This document shows positions 1-8,016 of a DNA stretch of 16,374 bases, piece after piece (the first letter of the stretch is position 1; every line of letters starts with the position of its first letter). A program made the translations under genes and the position numbers. The notes under the pieces are model-generated. The model was not told the DNA's origin, did no database searches, and was given only the letters and a program-made list of their open reading frames with translations. Source of the stretch: an uncultured Methanobrevibacter sp. (GTDB lineage: Archaea; Methanobacteriota; Methanobacteria; Methanobacteriales; Methanobacteriaceae); contig NZ_OMWD01000039.1 in NCBI RefSeq assembly GCF_900314695.1, forward strand, positions 1 through 16,374, in the 5' to 3' direction.

Positions 1-65
1 ACGCAGCAATTAATATTCTAAACCGCTGGTTCAACGGGGATAGCCTGATAAAATACTTAAATTAA
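1..65 (+). CDS. tnpB: TnpB-type IS200/IS605 protein, C-terminal end only
   Basis: Only the last 20 or so codons lie in the window; the frame begins at base 3 and stops with TAA at 63-65. The readable tail starts AAINILNRW, which matches the conserved C-terminus of IS200/IS605 TnpB proteins (normally 'DxxAAxNIL', part of the last RuvC-like motif region). TnpB is an RNA-guided nuclease encoded by these transposons. The palindrome 26 bases downstream fits the right end of such an element, which supports the call. The catalytic residues are outside the window, so it cannot be said whether the gene is intact. Identification rests on a short motif plus context. Confidence 0.7.
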   Translation, partial: AAINILNRWFNGDSLIKYLN

Positions 66-90
66 CCATTATTAAGTGAAAATAATTCAG

Positions 91-122
91 GAATCCCCAC
101 CCTCTATAGGATGGGGTGGTTC
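91..122 (+). mobile_element. Right-end hairpin of an IS200/IS605-type element
   Basis: The stem CCACCC (97-102) pairs with GGGTGG (114-119), and outer GAA (91-93) can pair with TTC (120-122). A G+C-rich hairpin in GAATCCCC...GGGGTGGTTCA context just after a tnpB stop codon is typical of the right end of IS200/IS605 elements. In that family it also forms the 3' part of the guide RNA (omega RNA), with the guide read from the flanking DNA. If so, the element ends close to base 125 and the flank would be the AT-rich promoter region of the MarR gene. The exact boundary cannot be fixed from one end. Confidence 0.6.
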
Positions 123-146
123 AAGAAAAAATTAAATAGATATATG

Positions 147-160
147 AATATAAATATATT
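147..160 (+). promoter_or_regulatory. TATA box of the MarR gene, possible leaderless promoter
   Basis: The AT-rich stretch AATATAAATATATT resembles an archaeal TATA box. Its centre lies about 25 bases before the ATG at 178, the usual distance from TATA box to transcription start in archaea. Transcription would then begin at or very near the start codon. No convincing Shine-Dalgarno motif lies between, only GAGTG at 166-170, which agrees with leaderless initiation. Confidence 0.45.
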
Positions 161-177
161 AACAAGAGTGTGTTCAT

Positions 178-696
178 ATGGATTTAAATTCAAATAACAA
201 AAATAGTGGTAAATCCGAAATTAATCAACAGGAGATATTGGATATTTATTCATTGGATAACAATGAACTTGATAATGTGCCCATAGGCTTTTTCTTCGGA
301 CTTGTCGCCCGCCAATATCTTAACTTTTTTGATAAATATTTATCTGAATTGAATATAAATCCAAACCAGTTTTGGATATTATTAGTTCTCTGTCAGGAAC
401 AAAATATTTCACAGGATCGAATAGCATCTCTTTTAAGGGTTAATGGAGCAACAGTGACTCGTGAACTTGAAAGTTTAGAAAAAAGAAATTTAATCATGAG
501 AAAAATAGATGAAAATGACCGGCGAAGAAAATTAGTTTCACTATATGATAAGGGATTTGAAATGCTTGAATCGGTTCAGGATGTTGATTGGGAAACTGAA
601 TCTAAATTATTGAACTATTTCAGCATAGAAGAACTTCACATTTTGAAATTTCTGCTTAAAAAAATTATTATTACAATTGAAGACATTCAGAAATAA
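178..696 (+). CDS. MarR-family transcriptional regulator
   Basis: A 172-residue protein of usual MarR size plus a polar N-terminal extension of about 30 residues. MarR proteins are dimeric winged-helix DNA-binding proteins that usually repress nearby genes and release DNA on binding a small ligand or on oxidation. The visible core begins around residue 36 (PIGFFFGLVARQYLNFF, a dimerisation helix). It continues with the helix-turn-helix (about residues 80-105: SQDRIASLLRVNGATVTREL) and the wing, whose DENDRRRKLVSLYDKG carries the family's DRR signature and the basic wing tip. The C-terminal helices close the dimer interface. The ATG at 178 is the only sensible start, with no in-frame ATG before the core. 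The gene stands alone between an IS end and a secreted-protein remnant, so its targets cannot be read from context. It may regulate itself or the surface-protein genes that follow; that is a guess. Confidence 0.9.
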   Translation: MDLNSNNKNSGKSEINQQEILDIYSLDNNELDNVPIGFFFGLVARQYLNFFDKYLSELNINPNQFWILLVLCQEQNISQDRIASLLRVNGATVTRELESLEKRNLIMRKIDENDRRRKLVSLYDKGFEMLESVQDVDWETESKLLNYFSIEELHILKFLLKKIIITIEDIQK

Positions 697-763
697 AATA
701 TATTTTTCATAATTCAAAAACTCTCTTTGTTAGTTCTTTATTTATTTTTTTTAATTTATTTCA

Positions 764-1073
764 ATGTTTGTTAGTATATTTTTCTGGCTATTTTAGCAAT
801 AGGTGCTGTCAGTGCATCTGATGGTCATGATTCAGATAACTGACAGTTTCAAACGATAAGACAAGCTTAGATGTTGATAAGCTTGCTGTCGTTGAAAATG
901 ATGAAAATCTGACGGACGAATATGAATATTTTGAAGATGACTATGAAATAATTATTGAAAAAAGCGTAAATATTGATGATGAATATTCTGAAATTGTTTC
1001 TTACGGCATTTATGATGGTGCAGGTGGTTCTGTTGCAATCCATTCATCAAAAAGAAATTTCTCCCAAAAATAA
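764..1073 (+). pseudogene. Remnant of a small secreted (adhesin-like) protein gene
   Basis: Three frames have to be joined to read this remnant. Bases 764-780 give MFVSIF, resembling LFVSML of the secreted protein at 6199. Bases 784-840 give the signal-peptide core FLAILAIGAVSASDGHDSDN and then hit TGA at 841. From 843 another frame gives TVSNDKTSLDVDKLAVVEN, an acidic stretch, and a stop at 1071-1073. Restoring one base near 841 would give the DN(L)TVSN type of mature N-terminus seen in the neighbouring ALPs. The acidic, Asp/Glu-rich part after the signal peptide is also typical of those proteins. No adhesin domain follows, so the gene is both frameshifted and truncated. Function is lost as far as can be seen. 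Confidence 0.7.
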
Positions 1074-1401
1074 TTTTTAACACTTCATCAATCTTGATTT
1101 CATAAGGCATATGCATTTTTTTTCTTTAATTGAATATTGGTAGAAGTCATTTGTTTTTGAATATGTTCATTATCTTTTTAGTTTTGGTGATTTGAACAGT
1201 TATTGGCAATAATGGCTAAATCAATCTACTTTTCATAATATTTTTATTTGATTATTTACAGAATTAATACTGTAAAAATTATTTTGATAACAAATGCTGT
1301 TGACAGTGTTTGTAATAAAAAAACATTTTATATTGATAATTTATGTATAAAATTGATAAAAACTCTCTTTTAAGAGTCTTTGTTTTGATGGTGAATAATA
1401 T
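1074..1401. other. AT-rich intergenic region before the first large ALP
   Basis: I find no credible gene here. The last 75 bases hold the promoter and leader of the gene at 1402; the rest is very AT-rich with no repeat or RNA gene that I can recognise. Confidence 0.6.
1327..1355 (+). promoter_or_regulatory. Probable TATA-box region for the ALP gene at 1402
   Basis: TTTTATATTGATAA and TTATGTATAAAA lie 50-75 bases before the start codon, and the second would place transcription start near 1372. A Shine-Dalgarno motif GGTGA (1390-1394) then sits 7 bases before the ATG. Which of the two boxes is used cannot be decided by eye. Confidence 0.4.
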
Positions 1402-4400
1402 ATGAAATTTAAAAAACATTTGTTGGTTGTTTTATCGGTTTTGATTTTATTTCTGTTTATAACATCAGCTAGCGCTGCTGAGGCCAATGAAACTGATGTA
1501 ATCTCCATTGACGAATCAATCAACCTGGAAAATAATTTATTGTCTGCTGATAATAATGTAAAAAGTAATGATATTTTAAAATCATCTAATGATGAATTAT
1601 TAACTGCTGGAAATGACTGGTATGTTAATTCAAGTAAAGATACTAGTGGTGATGGAAAAAGTGAAAAGGATGCATTTAAAACATTAAGTGAATCTTTAAA
1701 TGAAGCTCAGGATGGAGACACAATTTGGATTGCATCAGGAGAATATACAGGAAAGGATAATATAGGATTAACTATTGCTAAAAATTTAAACTTCATAAAA
1801 AATGGTGATGGTGAAGCAATCTTTGATGCTGAAAACTCAGGTAATATTTGGACTGTTAATTCCACATCCATAAATATAACTGGTTTGACCTTTAAAAATG
1901 GAAATTCAACTAATGGTAGTGCAATTTATATTTCACATGAAGTTAAATCCAATATAAACGCTACTTTTATTAATAACACTGTATCTAATAGGGGTGGTGC
2001 TATATATATTGTAAGTGGCGGTATTTCCGGTACTTTAAATAGTGTTTTTATTAATAACACTGCATCTGATTGGGGTGGTGCCATCTATATTGATAGCGGT
2101 GGTATTTCCGGTAATGTAAATGGTACTTTTATTAATAACAAAGGAAGTAGTGGTGCTGCTATATTTATTGCTGGTGATATTTCCGGTAATGTGAATGGTA
2201 CTTTTATCAATAACAAAGCAAAGGGTTATGGTGCTGTCTATATTTATAATGGTGATGCTTCTGGTAATGTAAACGGTACTTTTATTAATAACATCGCAAA
2301 TCAGGGTGGTGCAATCGCTGTTGGTAATGGTGGTACTGTTTCTGGTAATGTAAATGGTATTTTTATTAATAACACTGGATATTATTCTGGTGGTGCTATC
2401 TGTATTGACAATACAGAAAGATATCCTACTGGTAAGTTAGAGGGTATTTTTATTAATAACAAAGCAGAAGAGGGTGGTGCTATCTATATCGAGTTTAATC
2501 ATAACGATCCTAATGTTTCTTTAGGAGGTACATTTATCAATAACAATGCAAGTAGGGGTGGTGCCATCTTTATCAATCAACTGGTTGATGCTATAACTAT
2601 TCAAGATTCTATTTTTTTAAACAATAGTGATGCATTATCTGATGGTATGGGAAGTTATATTAAAACTATTGATTGCTGGTTTGGAAATAATGCAACAAAT
2701 TACAATAGCAGGCCGGATGCAGGAAATGCAGTTATGGACAGATGGCTGTTCTTAAATGCAACAGCTAATCCAAATGATGTTTCAGTAGACCAAAATTCAA
2801 TAATTACCTTCAAATTAGACTCATACGACAATTCTTCAGGAGAGATTAAGCCATATGATGCTTCAAAGATGAAATTTATTTTAGATTTCACTCAAACATT
2901 GGGAGAATTGGATAAAACTGCCGCTTTAATTGGTGAAAATATAACATATACTGCAAGACAGGGCGGAAATTCCACTGTAACAAGTAAATACGAAACTGGA
3001 TCATATACCATTGAATTGAACAATGTCAAAATTCCTACTGAAATTAATGTTACTGACTCCACAATTGCTTTAAATGCAGGTGGGGAAGCTGATGTTGGTG
3101 CTACTTTAACTCCTGCTGATGCAGGTAACCTAACCTATACTTCAAACAACAAAAATGTTGTTGTAGTGGAAAATGGAAAAATCAAAAGTATTAAAAAAGG
3201 TAACGCCACAATTACAGTTTCATTTGCTGGTGATGAGAGATATGCAACAGCAGAAAATAAAACAATCTCTGTTATTGTTAACTTGAATGATGCTAGCGTT
3301 GAAGCTGAAGACATAGAATTAAAAGTTGGCGAATCTGGTGTTATTAATTATACTACAACTCCCGAAGGATTAAAAGTTAATTTTGCAGCGGATAACTCAG
3401 GCATTGTCAGTGTGGATGAAGACGGCACTGTCAAAGCATTAAAAAATGGTACTGCTAAAATCACCATTAATGTTGGTGACGATGAGGTATATGCAAAAAA
3501 TTCAACAGTCATAACAGTTACCGTTACTTTAAATGATGCCAGTGTTGAAGCTGAAGACATGGAATTAAATGTCAGCGATTCAGGCGTTATTAAATATACT
3601 ACTAATCCTAAAGGTTTGGATGTTACATTCGTAGCTGACAATTCAGGTGTTGTCAGTGTTGACGAAAAAGGAACTGTAAAAGCATTAAAAGAAGGTAAGG
3701 CCAATATTACTGTTAAAGTTGGCGATGATAAGGTTTATGCTAAAAATTCAACTGTCATCACCATTATCGTAAGCAAGATTCCTACTGAGATTAATGTCAA
3801 CAATCATACACTTGATTTGGGTGTTGATGATAAAGTTGATTCTGTTGCTGAATTATTGCCTTCTGATGCTGGTAAGTTGAATTTCACATCCAGTGATGAG
3901 AACGTGGTTGTTGTTGATGATAAAGGTACATTTACTGCTGTAGGTGTAGGTAGTGCCAATGTTACTGTTTCATTTGATGGCAATAACAAATTTGAAGCTG
4001 CTGAAAGTAAAATCGTCTATGTAACTGTAAGTAAGATTCCTACTAAGATTTTTGTTAGCAATGACACTATTGATATGAAGGTTGATGATGAGGTTGATTC
4101 TGGCGTTAGCATTACACCTTATGATGCTGGTAAGTTGAATTTCACATCCAGTGATGTGGGTGTTGTTCGTGTTGATGATAACGGTACATTTACTGGCGTA
4201 GGTATCGGTACTGCCATCGTTACTGTTTCATTTGATGGCAATTACAAGTTTGAACCGGCTGAAAGTAAAAATATTACTGTTACCGTAACTAAGATTCCTA
4301 CCGAGATTGTTGTTGTGAATTCCACTGTTGATATGCATGTGGATGATGAGGTTGATCCTGGCATTAGTATAACTCCTTCTGGTGCTTGTGAGTTTGATTA

Positions 4401-5868
4401 TGTCTCAAGTGATGTGAGTGTTGTTCGTGTTGATGGTAACGGTGCATTTATTGGAGTAGGTACTGGTAGTGCTACAGTCACTGTCAGATTCTTAGGTAAT
4501 GAAAAATATTCTGCCGCTGAAAGTAAAAATATTACTGTTACCGTAACTAAGATTCCTACCGAGATTGTTGTTGTGAATTCCACTGTTGATATGCATGTAG
4601 ATGATGAGGTTGATCCTGGCGTTAGCATTGTTCCTTCTGGTGCTTGTGAGTTGGATTATGTATCAAGTGATGTGAGTGTTGTTCGTGTTGATGGTAATGG
4701 TACATTAATTGCTGTAAATACTGGTAATGCTACAGTCACTGTCAGATTCTTGGGTAATGAAAAATATTCTGCTGCTGAAAATAAAACCATTGGGGTCACA
4801 GTTACTTTAAATGATGCCCGTATTATTGCCAAAGATATGAACATGGTTATCGGTGAAAATGGCACTATTAGTTATAGTACTGTTCCTGCCGGTTTGAATG
4901 TTACTTTTGTTGCAGATAATTCAGGTGTTGTCAGTGTCAGTAATGCTGGTGTTGTTACTGCTTTGAAAACTGGTGTTGCCAACATTACCATTTTGACAGG
5001 AGATAATAAGAAGTACGCTTTAAATTCAACTGTCATTACTGTTACTGTTAAGTTGCACGATGCCATTGTTAGCGTAAATAAATCTAGTCTGAATTTGGAA
5101 CTTGGTGATACTTTTGATATTGTTGCCACTACTTATCCTGCAGGTTTGAATGTTACTTATGTTCCTGATAACTCAGGCGTTGTCAGCGTTGATGAAAACG
5201 GTAAAATCACCGCTTTAAAAGTGGGCAGTGCTGTTATAACTGTTAAAGTTGGCGGACATGGTATTTATGCTGAAAATTCAACAAATGTTACTGTAACCGT
5301 AAGCAAGATTTCTACTAAAATCACAGCTTCTTCTCTCACAACAGTTTATAATGTTAACAAAAACCTTCTCATAACTTTGAAGGATTCTAAAGGCAATCCT
5401 CTTAGTGGAGCTAAAATAACTGTTAGCATTAAAGGTTCTAAAACCTACACTACCAATAAGAAAGGTCAGGTTAAAGTTCCAACCAAAGGTTTGGTTCCTA
5501 AAAAATACACTGCAAAAATAACATTCAATGGAAACACCAAATATGCTAAATCGACCAAATCTGTTAAGGTAACTGTTAAAAAGGCAACTCCAAAATTGTA
5601 TGCCAAAGCAAAAACATTTAAAAAGTCTACAAAAATCAAAAAATACACTGTTACTTTAAAGACCAATAAAAAGAAGGTTATGAAGAAGGTTAAGTTGACC
5701 CTTAAAGTCAACAAGAAAACATACAAGGCTAAAACCAACAGCAAAGGTAAAGCAACCTTTAAAATAACCAAATTGGCTAAAAGAGGTAAATACACTGCAT
5801 TAGTTAAATATCCTGGTAGCAAATACTACAAATCAAAAACTGTAAAAGCTAAAATTATTGTTAAGTAA
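1402..5868 (+). CDS. Adhesin-like protein: Pmp-like beta-helix, nine Big_2-like repeats, Lys-rich C-terminus
   Basis: A secreted surface protein of 1488 residues. Residues 1-25 form a signal peptide ending SASA. Residues 73-435 look like a parallel beta-helix. They open with a pectate-lyase-like segment (WYVNSSKDTSGDG) and carry about nine turns of (T/I)FINN followed by GGAIYI, the FxxN/GGAI signature known from chlamydial Pmp proteins, ending at CWFGNN. After a linker domain (436-543) come nine Ig-like repeats of about 84 residues (544-1301). They are of two types, one starting KIPTEI and one starting LNDASV, in the order A-B-B-A-A-A-A-B-B. Two lysine-rich Ig-like modules close the protein (1302-1392 and 1393-1488; 35 of the last 96 residues are Lys). 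No membrane anchor is seen, so attachment to the pseudomurein wall may be through the basic C-terminus; this is inferred. The ATG has GGTGA 7 bases upstream. ALPs of this kind are thought to bind partner cells or polymers; the ligand is unknown. Confidence 0.88.
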   Translation: MKFKKHLLVVLSVLILFLFITSASAAEANETDVISIDESINLENNLLSADNNVKSNDILKSSNDELLTAGNDWYVNSSKDTSGDGKSEKDAFKTLSESLNEAQDGDTIWIASGEYTGKDNIGLTIAKNLNFIKNGDGEAIFDAENSGNIWTVNSTSINITGLTFKNGNSTNGSAIYISHEVKSNINATFINNTVSNRGGAIYIVSGGISGTLNSVFINNTASDWGGAIYIDSGGISGNVNGTFINNKGSSGAAIFIAGDISGNVNGTFINNKAKGYGAVYIYNGDASGNVNGTFINNIANQGGAIAVGNGGTVSGNVNGIFINNTGYYSGGAICIDNTERYPTGKLEGIFINNKAEEGGAIYIEFNHNDPNVSLGGTFINNNASRGGAIFINQLVDAITIQDSIFLNNSDALSDGMGSYIKTIDCWFGNNATNYNSRPDAGNAVMDRWLFLNATANPNDVSVDQNSIITFKLDSYDNSSGEIKPYDASKMKFILDFTQTLGELDKTAALIGENITYTARQGGNSTVTSKYETGSYTIELNNVKIPTEINVTDSTIALNAGGEADVGATLTPADAGNLTYTSNNKNVVVVENGKIKSIKKGNATITVSFAGDERYATAENKTISVIVNLNDASVEAEDIELKVGESGVINYTTTPEGLKVNFAADNSGIVSVDEDGTVKALKNGTAKITINVGDDEVYAKNSTVITVTVTLNDASVEAEDMELNVSDSGVIKYTTNPKGLDVTFVADNSGVVSVDEKGTVKALKEGKANITVKVGDDKVYAKNSTVITIIVSKIPTEINVNNHTLDLGVDDKVDSVAELLPSDAGKLNFTSSDENVVVVDDKGTFTAVGVGSANVTVSFDGNNKFEAAESKIVYVTVSKIPTKIFVSNDTIDMKVDDEVDSGVSITPYDAGKLNFTSSDVGVVRVDDNGTFTGVGIGTAIVTVSFDGNYKFEPAESKNITVTVTKIPTEIVVVNSTVDMHVDDEVDPGISITPSGACEFDYVSSDVSVVRVDGNGAFIGVGTGSATVTVRFLGNEKYSAAESKNITVTVTKIPTEIVVVNSTVDMHVDDEVDPGVSIVPSGACELDYVSSDVSVVRVDGNGTLIAVNTGNATVTVRFLGNEKYSAAENKTIGVTVTLNDARIIAKDMNMVIGENGTISYSTVPAGLNVTFVADNSGVVSVSNAGVVTALKTGVANITILTGDNKKYALNSTVITVTVKLHDAIVSVNKSSLNLELGDTFDIVATTYPAGLNVTYVPDNSGVVSVDENGKITALKVGSAVITVKVGGHGIYAENSTNVTVTVSKISTKITASSLTTVYNVNKNLLITLKDSKGNPLSGAKITVSIKGSKTYTTNKKGQVKVPTKGLVPKKYTAKITFNGNTKYAKSTKSVKVTVKKATPKLYAKAKTFKKSTKIKKYTVTLKTNKKKVMKKVKLTLKVNKKTYKAKTNSKGKATFKITKLAKRGKYTALVKYPGSKYYKSKTVKAKIIVK
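1951..2580 (+). repeat. Degenerate in-frame FINN/GGAI repeats (beta-helix turns)
   Basis: ACTTTTATTAATAACA or a close variant recurs about every 70-80 bases, each followed by GGTGGTGC(T/C)AT coding for GGAI. The spacing varies, so these are diverged turns of a beta-helix. They are less homogeneous than the array at 12570-13091. Confidence 0.8.
4261..4776 (+). repeat. Recent 258-bp tandem duplication of one Ig-like repeat
   Basis: Bases 4261-4518 and 4519-4776 are two adjacent copies of an 86-codon unit. The first 80 or so bases are identical, from GAAAGTAAAAATATTACTG through ATGCATGT. The rest differs at scattered sites, for example GTGGAT against GTAGAT. The other Ig-like repeats of this gene are far more diverged, so this is the youngest duplication in the array. 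Confidence 0.85.
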
Positions 5869-5904
5869 TTGCTTCGGCAGTTACTTTTCCTTTTTTTCTT
5901 TTTT
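5863..5904 (+). terminator. Hairpin terminator overlapping the stop codon of the ALP
   Basis: AAGTAATTGC (5863-5872) pairs over 10 positions, one of them G-T, with GCAGTTACTT (5877-5886) around a TTCG loop. A T-rich tract follows to 5904. The TAA stop (5866-5868) lies inside the 5' arm. Confidence 0.8.
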
Positions 5905-6198
5905 CCTATACATTTGATTGCATGATTGCACTATTTTTTCATAATAATATCTATTTGCTTTAATTATTGACTGTTTATTTGGCTGTTTTTGAAAGAAACT
6001 ATAAAAATATTCATGGATTTCTTTGAGTATTGCTGTGTTGTTTTTGCAGCAGGAAAAGAAAAAATGCTGTCGCCAGTCAAATAACAAAAAGTTATACAAA
6101 TGAAATATAAATCAGTCATTTCATGTATCCTCAATCAAAAAATTTCGGCAAAGATTAAAATAGTAATAAAATAATAATAATTAAATGAGGATAAGCTT
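5869..6198. other. Intergenic region with a duplicated 3' flank and a promoter
   Basis: This stretch holds the terminator of the upstream ALP. About 115 bases (5905-6020) closely match 15967-16085 behind the last ALP. The promoter of the next gene follows, with an AT-rich box around 6156-6175. A weak 72-codon reading frame on the minus strand (6099-5881) has a TTG start, no ribosome binding site, and stop codons in its second copy, so I do not call it. Confidence 0.6.
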
Positions 6199-8016
6199 AT
6201 GTTAGATAGGAAAGTTTTGTTTGTTTCAATGCTGATTTTGGTTTTTCTGGCTATTGGAACGGTTTCGGCAACTGATAATTTGACTGATGAAATTTCTTTG
6301 GATGATGGACCATCCGCTCAGGGCATTGAAATCCCAATTGTTAGTGACATTAAAAGTGATGCTAACCAATCCATACAGGACATTGGGGATAATCAAGGCC
6401 AAATGAATACGAAAATGAAAGCCAAGGACGTAACCACTTACTATAAGGAAAAATCCCAATTGGTAAGTTATCTTAAAGACGGCAACAATCAGCCTGTTTC
6501 AGGCAAAAATATTTCCATTTCAATAAACAACAGAGTTTACACCAAAGTCACAGACAATGCCGGAAAGGCTGTATTGAAACTTAACCTAAAACCCGGAACA
6601 TATGACGCTTCGGTTAACTTTGCAGGTGATGAAAACTACACTGCAAGCAGCACAAACGCAATGGTTAAGGTAAACAAGGCCAGCCTCAAACTCACAGCAA
6701 AGGACTTCAAAACCTATTTCGAATCAGGCTTCTATTTCAAGGCAAAGGTTATAAATAAGGTCACCAAAAATCCCGTTCAGGGTATCCAGGTAGCTTTCAA
6801 GGTTATTAAAAACGGCAAGCACAGAACATATTGGGCAACCACTGACGCCAAAGGAGTTGCAAAACTTAAAAAGAACCTTAAGGTCGGACAGTATAGGGTC
6901 GTCACTTCTCTTAAAAAGAACAGGCATCTGAATGCTAAAAAAGCCATATCATTCCTGACTATTAAGGAAACTGCTGAAATGGGCTGCACATCATTGTATG
7001 TTCAGGTAAGCAATACCGAAGCGGTTGCAGGATTTAGAAGGGATGCGACCAATGCCAAAACATTGCATATTGTAAAATACAAGTTAAACGGCAAGGTGAC
7101 AGTAAAGCAATATAAGACCAACAGCTATTTCTTCCATCTTTTGACAACTGCAGACGGATGGATGGCAGGAACAGGAGGTATTGACAATCATGGCATAAAT
7201 CAGGCCATCGAAAAGCTGGCAGGCAAGATGGCAAAATCTGGTAAAATCCAAAAATCCTATCTGAAAAAGATTCTAGGTTATGAAAGAGAGTTGGGATTGG
7301 GCCATTTCTCAATAAAGGCTCCTAACGGCAAATATGCTGTTGTTTGGAGCAGTGGAATTATATACGGTACTCTAAAGCCGGGTGAGTATTTGAAGGCTCC
7401 GAATGGAAGATCATTGTTCTATCATGGAAAATATGCTCATTTCAGCAAAAATCCCGTAAAGGCTGCAATCAAGATTGCTGCATCCGATTCATATGGTGTC
7501 AACAGGAGGGATGCAACAGCATTCCACTGGAAAGCCACAACCAAGGAAGGCAAGACAACTTCAACCTTAAAGGTTTATGCTGCAAATGACAACGGACGTC
7601 TGGTTGGAAGCAGTACAGGATATTTGAAGGATGATATCAAATTTAGGAACAAATTCATATCCAAGAACAGTCTTCCTATGACTCCATCTTCAAAATTCAT
7701 TGGAGACGTCAAAATGGGAAACATCGACAAGCTGATAAAAACAATGACTGTTGTCAGCGCTCCAAAATTGACAACACTCGCCAACGAGTCCAAGATATTT
7801 AATGTCACCGTTAAAAACAAACAAACCGGTAAACCTGTCAAGGCATTGGTTTTAAAGGTAAAAATCGACGGCAAGGTTCGCTCCATCAAAACCAACAGCA
7901 AAGGAGTTGCCCAGCTTAAAACAAAATCATTGGCTGTCGGCAGCCATAGGGTAATCATATACACCGACAATATAAAATATCTGGTTTCAGCCAAAAGTAC
8001 AATTAAAATTATATGA
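6199..8016 (+). CDS. Secreted Ig-like protein with a putative C45/AAT-type Ntn-hydrolase domain
   Basis: A protein of 605 residues with a signal peptide (1-24, ending VSA). Two Ig-like modules follow (about 74-158 and 159-257), then a central domain (about 262-510), then a third Ig-like module (about 515-605). The central domain starts MGCTSLYVQVSN, then GFRRDA 15 residues on and GGIDNHGIN at 326-334. This resembles fungal acyl-CoA:6-APA acyltransferase (family C45), whose proenzyme cleaves itself at G|CTT and which has GFNSAG in the matching place. It also resembles choloylglycine hydrolases, where Cys, Arg (16 on) and Asp (19 on) form the active site; here Cys263, Arg280 and Asp282 are similarly spaced. 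Predicted activity is hydrolysis or transfer at a linear amide bond after self-cleavage at G262|C263; the substrate is unknown. GAGG (6187-6190) sits 8 bases before the ATG. The Ig-like modules are well supported; the enzyme assignment is an inference from motifs. Confidence 0.75.
   Translation: MLDRKVLFVSMLILVFLAIGTVSATDNLTDEISLDDGPSAQGIEIPIVSDIKSDANQSIQDIGDNQGQMNTKMKAKDVTTYYKEKSQLVSYLKDGNNQPVSGKNISISINNRVYTKVTDNAGKAVLKLNLKPGTYDASVNFAGDENYTASSTNAMVKVNKASLKLTAKDFKTYFESGFYFKAKVINKVTKNPVQGIQVAFKVIKNGKHRTYWATTDAKGVAKLKKNLKVGQYRVVTSLKKNRHLNAKKAISFLTIKETAEMGCTSLYVQVSNTEAVAGFRRDATNAKTLHIVKYKLNGKVTVKQYKTNSYFFHLLTTADGWMAGTGGIDNHGINQAIEKLAGKMAKSGKIQKSYLKKILGYERELGLGHFSIKAPNGKYAVVWSSGIIYGTLKPGEYLKAPNGRSLFYHGKYAHFSKNPVKAAIKIAASDSYGVNRRDATAFHWKATTKEGKTTSTLKVYAANDNGRLVGSSTGYLKDDIKFRNKFISKNSLPMTPSSKFIGDVKMGNIDKLIKTMTVVSAPKLTTLANESKIFNVTVKNKQTGKPVKALVLKVKIDGKVRSIKTNSKGVAQLKTKSLAVGSHRVIIYTDNIKYLVSAKSTIKII

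Noticed and set aside
1362..1377. Hairpin ACTCT...AGAGT in the leader of the first ALP
   Set aside because: The stem has only five pairs, has no matching element at the other genes and is likely to occur by chance in AT-rich sequence.
1341..1523. 60-codon minus-strand frame across the promoter and start of the first ALP
   Set aside because: It overlaps a strongly supported gene start and signal peptide; it has no ribosome binding site and no recognisable domain.
5881..6099. 72-codon minus-strand reading frame between two genes
   Set aside because: It has a TTG start without a ribosome binding site, AT-driven composition, and its homologous second copy (15967-16085) has stop codons in the same frame.
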